From Lachnospiraceae bacterium (GTDB lineage Bacteria > Bacillota > Clostridia > Lachnospirales > Lachnospiraceae): a DNA stretch of 64,000 nt. The stretch spans positions 121,396 to 185,395 of the forward strand of contig JAKSPO010000002.1 of the NCBI GenBank assembly GCA_024404675.1. The letters are read 5' to 3'. Below the pieces are notes generated by a model. The model was not told the origin of the DNA, did not search any database, and saw only the letters and a program-made list of their open reading frames with translations. Positions within the stretch are counted from its first letter, which is position 1; the number at the start of each line of letters is the position of its first letter. A program made the position numbers and the translations under genes. Positions 34,071-42,282 of the stretch are shown here, piece after piece.

Positions 34071-34121
34071 CGTCTCCGAAAAATGTCGCTTGCCAAGCGA
34101 CCAAACGGAGACGTTTTTCTT
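34071..34121 (+). terminator. Terminator of the macro-domain gene
   Basis: Outer stem CGTCTCCG/CGGAGACG enclosing an inner GTCGCTT/AAGCGAC hairpin, followed by TTTTT. Confidence 0.9.
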
Positions 34122-34205
34122 TTATAATGCGAAATGTAAAGAGAACAGCCGACGGAAACGCATCAATGGTGATAGCGTAAAGCGGCAGAGCATTTGGAGG
34201 AACAT

Positions 34206-34928
34206 ATGATGAGAAAGAATGACAACGGAAAGAAGAACGAGGAGAGTAAGCGTATGAAGAAGGATGTAGAGAGAAGAGAGAGCAGGAAGAATGGCATTAC
34301 CGAGATGGTATTTATTCTTGACAGTAGCGGATCAATGTCCGGGTTGGTGAGTGATACGATTGGCGGCTTCAACGGAATGATTGCGCGCCAGAAGAAGGAG
34401 GAAGGAAAGGCCTATGTCACAACAGTGCTTTTTGACACGGATACGAAGATACTGCACGACCGAATCGATCTGCAAAGAGTCGGTTCGATGACGGATCGCG
34501 ATTATTGCTGTGGCGGGTGCACTGCGCTTTTCGATGCTGTAGGCGGAACGATTCAGCATATCAAGGATATCCACCACTATATTCGCAAGGAGGATGTTCC
34601 CGAGCATGTCCTTTTTGTAATCACCACCGACGGTATGGAGAATGCAAGCCGTAAGTATAATCAGAAGGAAGTTCGTAAGCTCGTGGAGCAGCAGAAGAAG
34701 TGCGGCTGGGAATTTATCTTCCTTGGAGCGAATATTGATGCGACGCAGACCGGTGAGAGCTTTGGTATCGCGAAGGAGAACGCAATCAATTACTGCTCTG
34801 ACGAGAAGGGAACGAGAGTTTTGTATGAAAGTGTCGGTCGTGCGATGGCTTCTGTGCGCTGTGCGGGAGAACTGGATGCCGACTGGGCGGTTGCCGTAGC
34901 GGAGGATTACGAGGAGCGCGGAAAGTAA
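34206..34928 (+). CDS. VWA-domain protein
   Basis: A 240-residue soluble von Willebrand A protein. The metal-ion-dependent adhesion site is complete: DSSGSMSG near residue 38, a Thr in the loop near GGCTALFDAVGG, and Asp in ITTDGMENAS. The N-terminus is highly charged (Lys/Arg/Glu) with no signal peptide, so it is cytoplasmic. ATG 34206 is used because GGAGG lies 6 nt upstream. Similar proteins occur near stress or chaperone systems, but there is no such context here. Confidence 0.88.
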   Translation: MMRKNDNGKKNEESKRMKKDVERRESRKNGITEMVFILDSSGSMSGLVSDTIGGFNGMIARQKKEEGKAYVTTVLFDTDTKILHDRIDLQRVGSMTDRDYCCGGCTALFDAVGGTIQHIKDIHHYIRKEDVPEHVLFVITTDGMENASRKYNQKEVRKLVEQQKKCGWEFIFLGANIDATQTGESFGIAKENAINYCSDEKGTRVLYESVGRAMASVRCAGELDADWAVAVAEDYEERGK

Positions 34929-34943
34929 GGACATAAGTCAGTC

Positions 34944-34972
34944 TTGAAAGAATGCTGTTAGATTGCTATAAT
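34944..34972 (+). promoter_or_regulatory. Promoter of the kinase-like/HD/LUD operon
   Basis: TTGAAA (34944-34949), 17-bp spacer, TATAAT (34967-34972) with extended TGC. Confidence 0.75.
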
Positions 34973-34987
34973 CTAGATAAATATCAA

Positions 34988-35019
34988 CCGACCGGAGGAA
35001 TTCGGTTTCTTCCGGTCGG
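34988..35019 (+). promoter_or_regulatory. Leader hairpin of the kinase-like gene
   Basis: Perfect 9-bp stem CCGACCGGA/TCCGGTCGG with a 14-nt loop, ending 10 nt before the SD. No T-run follows, so it is a translational or stability element rather than a terminator. Confidence 0.5.
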
Positions 35020-35040
35020 CAGAATAGACGGAGGCAATCC

Positions 35041-35802
35041 ATGCATATTACACTGACAGGCAATTTGGGAAGCGGTAAATCGACGGTTTGTAAGCTTTTG
35101 GAAGGAAAGTACGGTTTTGATATCTTTTCGACCGGCAAGGTGATTCGTTCGATTGCGGATGATTTGGGAATCTCCGTGTTGGAGATGAACGAATTGATGA
35201 CCAAGGACCATCAGTATGATCATATGATTGATGACAAGACGGCGTCCATCAGCCGTGAGAACCCGGATAAGGCGATTCTTTTTGATTCCCGTCTTGCCTG
35301 GCATTTTGTAGAGAAGTCCTTTAAGGTATTTCTTTCCGTTGACCTCGGTGAGGCCGCCCGCCGCGTTTATAATGATGCAAGCAGGGGCGAGGTAGAAGCC
35401 TATAAGGATATTGAGGATGCCAAGACACAGTTGGCCGCACGTGCGGCGAATGAAGATAAGCGGTACGAGGAGCTTTACGGCATTCACTATTTTGATTTTA
35501 AGAATTACAATCTTGTCCTGGATTCAAGCTTTCTTCCGCCGGAACGTATTGCGGAGGCTCTGATGAATGAGGCGCGTGGCTGTGAAACCTGGGATGGCTA
35601 CGAGAAGACGGGACGTATCCTTGTGTCTCCGAAGAGGCTTGGGTATGCGTCCGAGACGGAAGTAACCTTTGAACACGGATATGTATATCCTGTGCCGATT
35701 AAGGTTTCGATTGACGGAGATCGTTTTACGATTCTGGAAGGTGAAGAGTATGTAAAGCGTGCCGGGGAGGAGGGATATGCTTATGTTGCAGCAAGCTTGT
35801 GA
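35041..35802 (+). CDS. Cytidylate-kinase-like P-loop protein
   Basis: A 253-residue protein whose first 175 residues form a nucleoside-monophosphate-kinase-like fold: P-loop GNLGSGKST (residues 7-15), then FDIFSTGKVIR, DSRLAW and VDLGEAARRVYND. The last 70 residues form a small extra domain (VSPKRLGYASETEVTFEHGYVYPVPIKVSIDGDRF) resembling a ParB-like or plug domain; not identified. It overlaps the HD gene by 26 bp, so the two are translationally linked. Substrate unproven. Confidence 0.8.
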   Translation: MHITLTGNLGSGKSTVCKLLEGKYGFDIFSTGKVIRSIADDLGISVLEMNELMTKDHQYDHMIDDKTASISRENPDKAILFDSRLAWHFVEKSFKVFLSVDLGEAARRVYNDASRGEVEAYKDIEDAKTQLAARAANEDKRYEELYGIHYFDFKNYNLVLDSSFLPPERIAEALMNEARGCETWDGYEKTGRILVSPKRLGYASETEVTFEHGYVYPVPIKVSIDGDRFTILEGEEYVKRAGEEGYAYVAASL

Positions 35803-36505
35803 AGGTAAGCAGAACGACCCGTTGTGGCAGCAGGCCGGTATTACGGAGCAGGATGCAGAGCGTTACAGAGAGATGTTAGAATATGTAGAACAGTGTCTGC
35901 AGCTTCCCCGAAACAGCAGCGTCGGAAAGACATCGATTGATTATAAGCGCTTTGAGCATACCAAGAGAGTTACCAGCTGGGCGATTCGTCTATACCTTGC
36001 CTGTGACGAGAAGGAACGTGCGAGAGTGAACCTTGACAGCCTGATGGTAGCGACAATTTTTCACGACAGTGGCTACAACTCATGCCAGGATATGGCAGAT
36101 CACGGCAACGAAGGAGCGAGAATTGCAGCAGAGTATCTCGAGTCGGTCGGATACGAACGGGATCAGATTGTTGAGATTTGCGATCTGATTGCTCATCATA
36201 GCCGGAAAGATCTGTTGAAGAGCGGCGACATCTCCGGTTCGCTGGTGATTCTTATGGAAGCAGACTGGCTGGATGATATGGGTGCCATGGGAATCGTGAT
36301 GGATACCTGGATCCAGGCCGCATCGAATCCGGAGGTTTCTTTCGCATCAATTAAGGGTCACATCGAGCGATATACACTGCGCCAGCAATATAAGAACCGT
36401 GATGTGCTTCGTTCCAAGGCGGCGCTTCGCTTCTGGGATGAGAAGACAGCAATTACACAGGCATTTTTCGATCAGCTCTGCAGAGATTTGGAAGATCCGC
36501 TCTAA
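35777..36505 (+). CDS. HD-domain phosphohydrolase
   Basis: A 242-residue HD-superfamily protein. Metal ligands: FEHTKRV (His), IFHDSGY (His-Asp), then LIAHHSRKD and EADWLDDMG (Asp). Such proteins hydrolyse nucleotides or other phosphate esters. Start ATG 35777 uses GGAGG 6 nt upstream inside the preceding gene; ATG 35783 and GTG 35759 are alternatives. Coupling with a nucleotide-kinase-like gene suggests a shared nucleotide substrate (inference). Confidence 0.85.
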   Translation: MLMLQQACEGKQNDPLWQQAGITEQDAERYREMLEYVEQCLQLPRNSSVGKTSIDYKRFEHTKRVTSWAIRLYLACDEKERARVNLDSLMVATIFHDSGYNSCQDMADHGNEGARIAAEYLESVGYERDQIVEICDLIAHHSRKDLLKSGDISGSLVILMEADWLDDMGAMGIVMDTWIQAASNPEVSFASIKGHIERYTLRQQYKNRDVLRSKAALRFWDEKTAITQAFFDQLCRDLEDPL

Positions 36506-36553
36506 GGAGTCAGGATTGGCACTTGCACAGTAAGATACAGGAGGCGGACAAGG

Positions 36554-37183
36554 ATGGAGACGAATCGGATGAAGCGGAATGATGTTCTGGCAGAGCAGGT
36601 GATAAAAGGACTGGCCTCTAGAAATATGGCCGGTTATTATGTACAGACGAAGGAAGAGGCATTGAAGCTTGCGCTTTCGATGATCCCTGCCGGCTGTAAG
36701 GTTACCAAGGGCGGTTCTATGTCTGCTTTTGAGATCGGACTGGTGGAGGAGCTTCGAAACGGTAATTATGAGTTCTGTGACCGTGATGCGGCTACGGACA
36801 AGCGCGCTGCGGAGCTGTTTGCTTACAGCGCGGATGTATACCTGGGAAGTGTGAATGCGATTACTTATGATGGCATCTTGGTGAACATCGATGCCAATTC
36901 CAACCGTGTTTCTGCTTATGCCTTTGGGCCTGGGAAGCTGATTCTGATTGTAGGAATGAATAAGGCGGTTCCGGATGTTGATACAGGTCTGAAGCGTGCA
37001 CGGAACGAGGCGGCACCGATTAATGCACAGCGGCTTATGCTCAATACGCCTTGCACACGTACCGGAAAGTGTATGGATTGCAAGTCGCCTGATACGATAT
37101 GCTGTCAGTTCCTGATTACACGCTATGAGAGGCATAAGGATCGTGTTCATGTGATTCTGGTAGGAGAAGATCTGGGATATTAA
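36554..37183 (+). CDS. LUD-domain (lactate utilisation/YkgG-like) protein
   Basis: A 209-residue LUD-domain protein: NRMKRNDVLAEQVIKGLASRNM, VTKGGSMSAFEIGL and VYLGSVNAITYDGILVNIDANSNRVSAYAFGPGKLILIVG. A C-terminal Cys-rich stretch (NTPCTRTGKCMDCKSPDTICCQF) could bind a metal or cluster. LutB and LutA partners are absent, so it is a stand-alone LUD protein as is common in Clostridia. Start follows AGGAGGCGGACAAGG. Confidence 0.88.
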   Translation: METNRMKRNDVLAEQVIKGLASRNMAGYYVQTKEEALKLALSMIPAGCKVTKGGSMSAFEIGLVEELRNGNYEFCDRDAATDKRAAELFAYSADVYLGSVNAITYDGILVNIDANSNRVSAYAFGPGKLILIVGMNKAVPDVDTGLKRARNEAAPINAQRLMLNTPCTRTGKCMDCKSPDTICCQFLITRYERHKDRVHVILVGEDLGY

Positions 37184-37230
37184 TGTCCTTTTGTAACTCC
37201 GAAAGGAGCGGAGACAGAAGGCTGAAGAAA

Positions 37231-37290
37231 GATACCGGAAGAATATCGTGGATTGATACCGGAAGAATGCCGAAGATATGATACCGAATA
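37231..37290 (+). repeat. Short degenerate direct repeats after the LUD gene
   Basis: GATACCGGAAGAAT occurs at 37231 and again about 24 bp later, with a third truncated GATACCGAATAA. A CTCC-GAAA-GGAG mini-hairpin precedes them. No coding function seen. Confidence 0.5.
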
Positions 37291-37348
37291 AAATACGGCT
37301 CCCGCACCGTGCCCTGAGGGCTTTGGTTTGGGAGCCGTTCGTATTTTT
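37291..37348. terminator. Large terminator between the LUD gene and proS
   Basis: A long interrupted stem (AATACG-GCTCCC with GGGAGCC-GTATT) with an inner GCCCTGAGGGC hairpin. T-tract on the plus strand, A-tract upstream, so it can work in both directions. Confidence 0.8.
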
Positions 37349-37361
37349 GAATAGTGATTGA

Positions 37362-38792
37362 TTAGTATGCCTTGCCCCAGTAAACCATCGTCTTGGCTTT
37401 CTTTCCGCAGCATACGCAGGTGTCTGCAAGGGTTTCCTGCTTGAAGGGCATACAGCGGGAGGTTACACCAATCTGTTCCTTGATTGCGTCCTCACATGCA
37501 CGGTCACCACACCACATCGCCTTGATGAAGCCGGGCTTGTTGTCGGCGATTTCCTTCATCTCCTCTGCGTTGGTTGCAACGTAGGTATGTGCTTCTCTGT
37601 GTGCAAGCGCACGCTCGTACATATCCTTCTGAATCGTGGTAAGAAGCTCTGCAAGTTTGGTGTCAATTTCGTCAAGAGAAACGCTGCTCTTCTCGCGGGT
37701 ATCACGACGAACCAGAACAGCCTGATTATTGGCAAGATCCTTAGGACCGATCTCTACACGTACCGGAATTCCGCGCATCTCCTGCTCGGCGAACTTGAAG
37801 CCGGGGGTCTTGTCGGAATCGTCAACCTTTACTCTTGCAACCTTAGAGAGCTTGTCGCGAAGTGCATAGGCAGCATCGAGAATGCCTTCCTTCTTCTGCT
37901 GGATCGGGATGATCACTGCCTGTGTCGGAGCAACAAGGGGAGGAAGAACAAGGCCGGAATTGTCTCCGTGTACCATAATGATGGCACCAATCAGACGGGT
38001 AGTCATACCCCAGCTGGTCTGATGTGCATAAACAAGCTTGTTCTCCTTGTCGGTATACTGAATACCGAAGGCCTTTGCAAAGCCGTCACCGAAGTTGTGG
38101 CTGGTACCGGACTGCAAAGCCTTACCGTCGTGCATCAATGCCTCGATGGTGTAGGTTGCTTCCGCACCGGCGAACTTCTCCTTGTCGGTCTTACGACCGC
38201 GAACCATAGGAATCGCAAGCACCTGCTCACAGAAATCTGCATACACATTGAGCATCAGCTCGGTTCTCTCCTGAGCCTCTTCAGCGGTAGCGTGGATGGT
38301 ATGACCCTCCTGCCACAAAAATTCCATGGAACGAAGGAAAGGCCGGGTTGTCTTCTCCCAACGTACAACAGAGCACCACTGGTTATAAACCTTCGGAAGG
38401 TCTCTGTAGGAATGAACGATGTGAGAATAGAAATCACAGAAGAGTGTCTCGGAGGTAGGACGTACACACATACGCTCCGGAAGCGTCTCTCCACCACCCT
38501 GGGTTACCCATGCAACTTCGGGGGCAAAGCCTTCAACGTGATCCTTCTCTTTATTCAACAGACTCTCCGGAATGAACATCGGGAGATAGCAGTTCTCAAC
38601 ACCGGTTTCCTTGAAACGACGGTCGAGCTCCTTCTGAATGTTCTCCCAAATTGCATATCCGGCCGGTCGGATTACCATACATCCTTTGATTCCGGTATAG
38701 TCAACTAATTCAGCTTTCTTAACAATGTCCGTGTACCACTGGGCAAAGTCGTCTTCCATGTTGGTTATGGATTCTACAAAATTCTCAGCCAT
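37362..38792 (-). CDS. proS: Proline-tRNA ligase, archaeal/eukaryote-type (ProS type 3)
   Basis: A 476-residue class II synthetase. It lacks the large editing insertion of the bacterial type and ends in the zinc-binding-like C-terminal domain ([13 protein letters not shown]...[18 protein letters not shown]) of the archaeal/eukaryotic type. Class II motifs: [39 protein letters not shown] and [22 protein letters not shown] 38792 follows AGGAGGAAAATATC. The stand-alone YbaK deacylase encoded 5 kb away could supply editing of mischarged tRNA-Pro (inference). Confidence 0.96.
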   Translation of the reverse strand: MAENFVESITNMEDDFAQWYTDIVKKAELVDYTGIKGCMVIRPAGYAIWENIQKELDRRFKETGVENCYLPMFIPESLLNKEKDHVEGFAPEVAWVTQGGGETLPERMCVRPTSETLFCDFYSHIVHSYRDLPKVYNQWCSVVRWEKTTRPFLRSMEFLWQEGHTIHATAEEAQERTELMLNVYADFCEQVLAIPMVRGRKTDKEKFAGAEATYTIEALMHDGKALQSGTSHNFGDGFAKAFGIQYTDKENKLVYAHQTSWGMTTRLIGAIIMVHGDNSGLVLPPLVAPTQAVIIPIQQKKEGILDAAYALRDKLSKVARVKVDDSDKTPGFKFAEQEMRGIPVRVEIGPKDLANNQAVLVRRDTREKSSVSLDEIDTKLAELLTTIQKDMYERALAHREAHTYVATNAEEMKEIADNKPGFIKAMWCGDRACEDAIKEQIGVTSRCMPFKQETLADTCVCCGKKAKTMVYWGKAY

Positions 38793-38824
38793 GATATTTT
38801 CCTCCTATAGGAATAACTATGTAG

Positions 38825-38853
38825 ATGGTAATGTTTTTCGGCGGAAAAGTCAA
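38825..38853 (-). promoter_or_regulatory. Promoter of proS
   Basis: Minus strand TTGACT (38848-38853), 17-bp spacer, TACCAT (38825-38830). The leader is too short for a T-box. Confidence 0.5.
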
Positions 38854-38864
38854 GGGAAATGTGC

Positions 38865-38893
38865 TTGCAATACCTACCATATTATTATAAAAT
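38865..38893 (+). promoter_or_regulatory. Promoter of the two-TM paralog pair
   Basis: TTGCAA (38865-38870), 17-bp spacer, TAAAAT (38888-38893), divergent from proS. Confidence 0.55.
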
Positions 38894-38945
38894 ACAAGTA
38901 GTTGTGTTGTTTCAGGGGTCAAACGCATTATCTGCGGAGGGGCAT

Positions 38946-39659
38946 ATGGAATTTGATGACTTGGATCGCGAATTAGCGGATTACAATGTACAGTCTAAGG
39001 TGTATCAATCATCGCCGACGGACACGAAGAAGGAGGCCTGGATTCCTTTTTCTAATGAGGATGAGACCGACCGCGAGGCACTGTATCAGCTTCAGTTAGG
39101 GAATCTGGAGCGAATCAGAACACTGCTTGAGAAGAAGCTGGTTGCGGCGCGAGAGGAACATAACGGAATCGATACGCTACGAAGGGTCGAAGGAGAAGCA
39201 GTTCGAAAGGAATGGATCGGCACAGTTGGCTTCTTCACCCTTGTATTCTTTGTGCTGGCGCTTTTTTATAATATTGCAAGTTCCTGGGCCTGGTATTCGC
39301 TTTTAGGAATATTGATTGTTGCTTTTCTGGTGCAGATCTATCAGGTTGCACAGCATACGGTCATTCATTATGTACGATGCATTACCAGTAACGCATCTCC
39401 GTTTGTGGAGGAGATGAAGATTAAGACTTTTGCGAAGCAGGAGGATTATTGCCGTGAGCAGATCGGACGTGTCAACAGGAATCTGAGTTTGCTTGAGGGC
39501 TATGAGCGAAAGCTTGCGAGAGAAAAAGGGCTTACGGAGGCGGAGCTTGCGGAAGCTGACAAGCTTAGATTTGTGGAGAATTATCCGTCTATATATGTGA
39601 TGGATAAGTTTACGATAATGGATTGTCTTAAGTATAAGTTTGGGATGAAGAAGTTTTAA
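38946..39659 (+). CDS. Two-TM coiled-coil protein, paralog A
   Basis: A 237-residue protein starting MEFDDLDRELADYN: an N-terminal charged helical region (coiled coil about 40-85), two adjacent transmembrane helices (about 92-138), and a second helical region (about 150-215) ending ...SIYVMDKFTIMDCLKYKFGMKKF. Start ATG 38946 follows GGAGGGGCAT. It is clearly related to the next gene (same DLDREL start, topology and SIY-x-K C-terminus). Function not recognised. Confidence 0.75.
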   Translation: MEFDDLDRELADYNVQSKVYQSSPTDTKKEAWIPFSNEDETDREALYQLQLGNLERIRTLLEKKLVAAREEHNGIDTLRRVEGEAVRKEWIGTVGFFTLVFFVLALFYNIASSWAWYSLLGILIVAFLVQIYQVAQHTVIHYVRCITSNASPFVEEMKIKTFAKQEDYCREQIGRVNRNLSLLEGYERKLAREKGLTEAELAEADKLRFVENYPSIYVMDKFTIMDCLKYKFGMKKF

Positions 39660-39697
39660 GACCGGTAGCAGGGATTTTGAAACGCGGGGGTATGATC

Positions 39698-40393
39698 ATG
39701 GGTAATCAGGATTTGGATGAATTAGATAGAGAGCTGGAGGAATATAATCGTTCCGTGACGAACGCAAAGCTTCGGGCTCCGGAGAAGGACGGTGGGTACG
39801 ATGTCAGCAGGCACACCTTCCAGATGGAAGCAATGAAGCTGTCACTTCAGAAGCTGATGGTGCAGGCGGAGGGCTTTGAAAAGGATGTGAAGCTGATTGA
39901 TAAGCGTAAATCCGAGGATCAGATTGATTTGATTCTTAAGCTTCTGTTCTTTCTTGCCGGCATGGGCATTGCACTATTCTTCGGCTGGCTGGCGCTCACG
40001 ATGGGAATTGGCGGAGCGGTAAGCTTTGGCTTTTTGTGCCTCACGGGAGGCATTATGGCAATAATCGGCGGACTTGCGAGCGCGAACAGTCTGACATCAT
40101 ATCTGGCGAAGCTGAAGGCCGGCCCGCACAGCCCTTTGGTTGAGATGAATTATCTGCGCTCCTACGCGGGAGAGCGGGAGTATCTTTTTGATTGTATCGG
40201 AGAGGTTCATAAAAGAGCCGGAGAGATTCGCCGCACGATTGAGAAGATTGAGCAGAAGGGCTACATTTCGGACGAAGCCCTTGAGAAGGCAAGACGTATC
40301 GGCCAGTACACTGCGCCGCCCAGTATTTATAAAACCGAGAAACTGAAATTTTCGGAATGGTTTCATTTTAAAGCAACGCTTCGAAAAAAGTGA
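39698..40393 (+). CDS. Two-TM coiled-coil protein, paralog B
   Basis: A 231-residue paralog of the preceding protein: N-terminus MGNQDLDELDRELEEYN, coiled coil, two Gly-rich TM helices (about 90-135), helical region, and C-terminus PPSIYKTEKLKFSEWFHFKATLRKK. ATG 39698 is chosen by spacing to GGGGG; ATG 39692 is too close. Shared topology suggests the two products form a hetero-oligomer in the membrane (inference). Confidence 0.75.
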   Translation: MGNQDLDELDRELEEYNRSVTNAKLRAPEKDGGYDVSRHTFQMEAMKLSLQKLMVQAEGFEKDVKLIDKRKSEDQIDLILKLLFFLAGMGIALFFGWLALTMGIGGAVSFGFLCLTGGIMAIIGGLASANSLTSYLAKLKAGPHSPLVEMNYLRSYAGEREYLFDCIGEVHKRAGEIRRTIEKIEQKGYISDEALEKARRIGQYTAPPSIYKTEKLKFSEWFHFKATLRKK

Positions 40394-40459
40394 CCTTTTA
40401 TGATTCTCATTCATTATAGTATTGGAGGGAGATACTTCCGACACGAAAGGAGAATGAGT

Positions 40460-40897
40460 ATGAGAGGTCGAGAAAAATGTAGGATGTTGAAGCAGATTCG
40501 CAAACAGATAGCCGATGCGAATGAGATTCCGTATGTTGTTGAGGAGTGCCCGCACCAGGGGGAATGTAAGGGAACCTGCCCAAAATGTGAAGAAGAGCTT
40601 CGTCAGATGGAGGAAGCACTTTCTCTTCGCAGAAAGCTTGGAAAGGGAATTGCAATTGCCGGTATTGCGACCGGAATTATGGCTTCGACAACGGCCTGCT
40701 CGATGGAGGAGCTGCTTGACTACGCAGAAAGGTTCACGAAACGACCGGGGACTGAGGTAAGCGAGATAGAAGGCGACATCGTGATGCCGACTCCGGAAGG
40801 GGAAGTACCGTATAAGGAGGACATACCGGATGACCTCTTAGGTGCACCGAAGCTTCAGACGGAAGCAAATGAAACACTTTTTGAAGGGTTAGAGTAA
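40460..40897 (+). CDS. Small four-Cys protein paired with a radical SAM activase
   Basis: A 145-residue protein: a basic helix (REKCRMLKQIRKQIADANEIPY), then CPHQGECKGTCPKC (four Cys, residues about 30-43), a recurrent motif in short Clostridia/Bacteroides proteins that could hold an Fe-S cluster or zinc. A coiled segment, a hydrophobic Gly/Ala helix (GIAIAGIATGIMASTTAC) and an acidic C-terminus follow. ATG 40460 has AAAGGAG about 9 nt upstream. It is only 9 bp from the radical SAM gene, so partnership (substrate or accessory) is likely but unproven. Confidence 0.7.
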   Translation: MRGREKCRMLKQIRKQIADANEIPYVVEECPHQGECKGTCPKCEEELRQMEEALSLRRKLGKGIAIAGIATGIMASTTACSMEELLDYAERFTKRPGTEVSEIEGDIVMPTPEGEVPYKEDIPDDLLGAPKLQTEANETLFEGLE

Positions 40898-40906
40898 AGG
40901 ATGGGA

Positions 40907-41524
40907 ATGCTACTTCCGTTAATCAGCTGTACGAGATTACGTATGGAGTTGGATGGAGACGGTGTGACGACTTTGGTCGCGGCGAAAGGCTGTCCGCTCT
41001 CCTGCAGATATTGCATCAATTCTGATATACTTTCAAGTGAAGTGCCATTTCGCAATGTCTCTGTATCGGAACTGATAGAGCAGGTAAGGATCGATGATCT
41101 GTATTTTCAGGCGACCGGTGGCGGGATTGCATTTGGCGGCGGAGAATCGCTTTTACATGCGGATTTTATAAAGGAGTTCGCAGAAGCGATGCCTGAGGGA
41201 TGGAAGCTGACGGTGGAGACCAGCCTGAATGTGCCCGCGTTAGTGCTTCGGACGGTGATTTCGTATGTGGATATGTATATTGTAGATATTAAGGATATGA
41301 ACGACGAAATCTATCGGGCATATACCGGGCAGTCGAACGAAAGGGTGGTAAGTAACCTTCGGCTGCTTGCTTCGGAGGGGCTTTCGGACAGAGTGAAGGT
41401 TCGGGTTCCGCTGATTCCCGGATATAACACGAGGGAGGATTGTGCGCGAAGCGTAGATATGCTAAAGGGCATTGGTTCGTTCAAACAGATTGAGATATTC
41501 CCGTACATAAAAAGGGAAGGATGA
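40907..41524 (+). CDS. Radical SAM protein, glycyl-radical-activase-like
   Basis: A 205-residue radical SAM protein with GCPLSCRYC cluster motif near residue 28 and GGGIAFGGGESLLHADF (SAM-binding GGE), then DMYIVDIKDMNDEIYRAYTG, as in PflA/YjjW-type activases. It lacks the extra ferredoxin-like Cys insert of many glycyl-radical activases and is a little short. ATG 40907 is preferred because AAAGG is 6 nt upstream; ATG 40901 is too close. No glycyl radical enzyme is nearby. Confidence 0.82.
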   Translation: MLLPLISCTRLRMELDGDGVTTLVAAKGCPLSCRYCINSDILSSEVPFRNVSVSELIEQVRIDDLYFQATGGGIAFGGGESLLHADFIKEFAEAMPEGWKLTVETSLNVPALVLRTVISYVDMYIVDIKDMNDEIYRAYTGQSNERVVSNLRLLASEGLSDRVKVRVPLIPGYNTREDCARSVDMLKGIGSFKQIEIFPYIKREG

Positions 41525-41549
41525 TTCCCGGTTATTCGAAAGGACAGAT

Positions 41550-42020
41550 ATGAAGACACAAGCAGCTTTCTTTGATATCGACGGTACGTTAAGTGCCCCG
41601 TATTATCCGGTGAACGGTGAACTGAAGCCGGGCATGACGGACGAGCAGTGGCTTCAGTTCTGTAAGGAATATGACGGGGATTCTTACCGGTTCTGTAAGC
41701 CGGTGGAGCCGGTGAGACGATATGCTGAGCGGCTTCGGGCAGAGGGGGCAGTTTTATATGTGCTTTCCACCTCACAGGGGGAATCGGAGGATCGTGCAAA
41801 AAAGAATTTCATAGAAAAGCACTATCCGGGATTGTTTCAAGAGGTGCTCACCGTGCGAAAAGATGCGGAAAAGGTTGTCAGAATCCGTAATCTTGCGGAG
41901 GCGTCACAGATTCCGCCGGAAGCCTGTGAACTGATTGAAGATACCTACCGAATCATACTGGATGCTGTAAATTGTGGTCTGAAGGCTACACATATAGCAC
42001 AAATTGTGTGTGAGTTGTGA
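41550..42020 (+). CDS. HAD-superfamily hydrolase
   Basis: A 156-residue HAD protein: motif I FFDIDGTL (residues 7-14), motif II in LYVLSTSQGE (Thr/Ser), Lys in the NFIEKHYPG region, motif IV near IEDTYRIILDAVNCG (an Asp in place of the usual DD pair). There is a small cap between motifs I and II. Start follows GAAAGGACAGAT. Substrate unknown. Confidence 0.82.
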   Translation: MKTQAAFFDIDGTLSAPYYPVNGELKPGMTDEQWLQFCKEYDGDSYRFCKPVEPVRRYAERLRAEGAVLYVLSTSQGESEDRAKKNFIEKHYPGLFQEVLTVRKDAEKVVRIRNLAEASQIPPEACELIEDTYRIILDAVNCGLKATHIAQIVCEL

Positions 42021-42029
42021 TTTTTTTAT

Positions 42030-42058
42030 GGCTTCGGCTACGACCGAAGCCGTTTTTA
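42030..42058 (+). terminator. Terminator of the HAD gene
   Basis: 8-bp stem GGCTTCGG/CCGAAGCC followed by TTTTT. Confidence 0.92.
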
Positions 42059-42133
42059 GTTGTTGAATGTGCATTTATCGTTTTTTGTGCACTTATTTAT
42101 TGTTAAAACTTGTGTTTCTTTATGCAAAAAGTA

Positions 42134-42162
42134 TTGCATTTATGCATAAAATGTGGTAAATG
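42134..42162 (+). promoter_or_regulatory. Promoter of the secreted-protein gene, overlaid with palindromes
   Basis: TTGCAT (42134-42139), 17-bp spacer, TAAATG (42157-42162). The spacer contains the perfect 12-bp palindrome TTTATGCATAAA (42139-42150), and ATGCAA-N6-TTGCAT overlaps the -35. Confidence 0.5.
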
Positions 42163-42170
42163 TAAATTAC

Positions 42171-42225
42171 GAGGTATTGGGGAATACCTCTACGCGTTGT
42201 ATATTCGGCGGTTGCCGTCGAATAT
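42171..42225 (+). promoter_or_regulatory. Two strong leader hairpins
   Basis: Hairpin 1: GAGGTATT/AATACCTC with a GGGG loop (42171-42190). Hairpin 2: ATATTCGGCGG/CCGTCGAATAT with a TTG loop (42201-42225). Neither is followed by a T-run. A leader element of unknown type. Confidence 0.55.
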
Positions 42226-42282
42226 CGGGGATAAAGAATTGAATGGGTTTCGATAGTTCCGCGCGGATTAAGGAGAGATTAT

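Noticed and set aside
34090..34128. TTGCCA/TATAAT promoter for the VWA gene
   Set aside because: TTGCCA lies inside the preceding terminator and the spacer would be 27 bp.
37587..38708. Long plus-strand frame opposite proS
   Set aside because: Shadow of proS; no start signal and low-complexity translation.
42157..42282. c-di-GMP riboswitch in the secreted-protein leader
   Set aside because: Two hairpins are present, but the conserved GEMM-I or GEMM-II core nucleotides are not.
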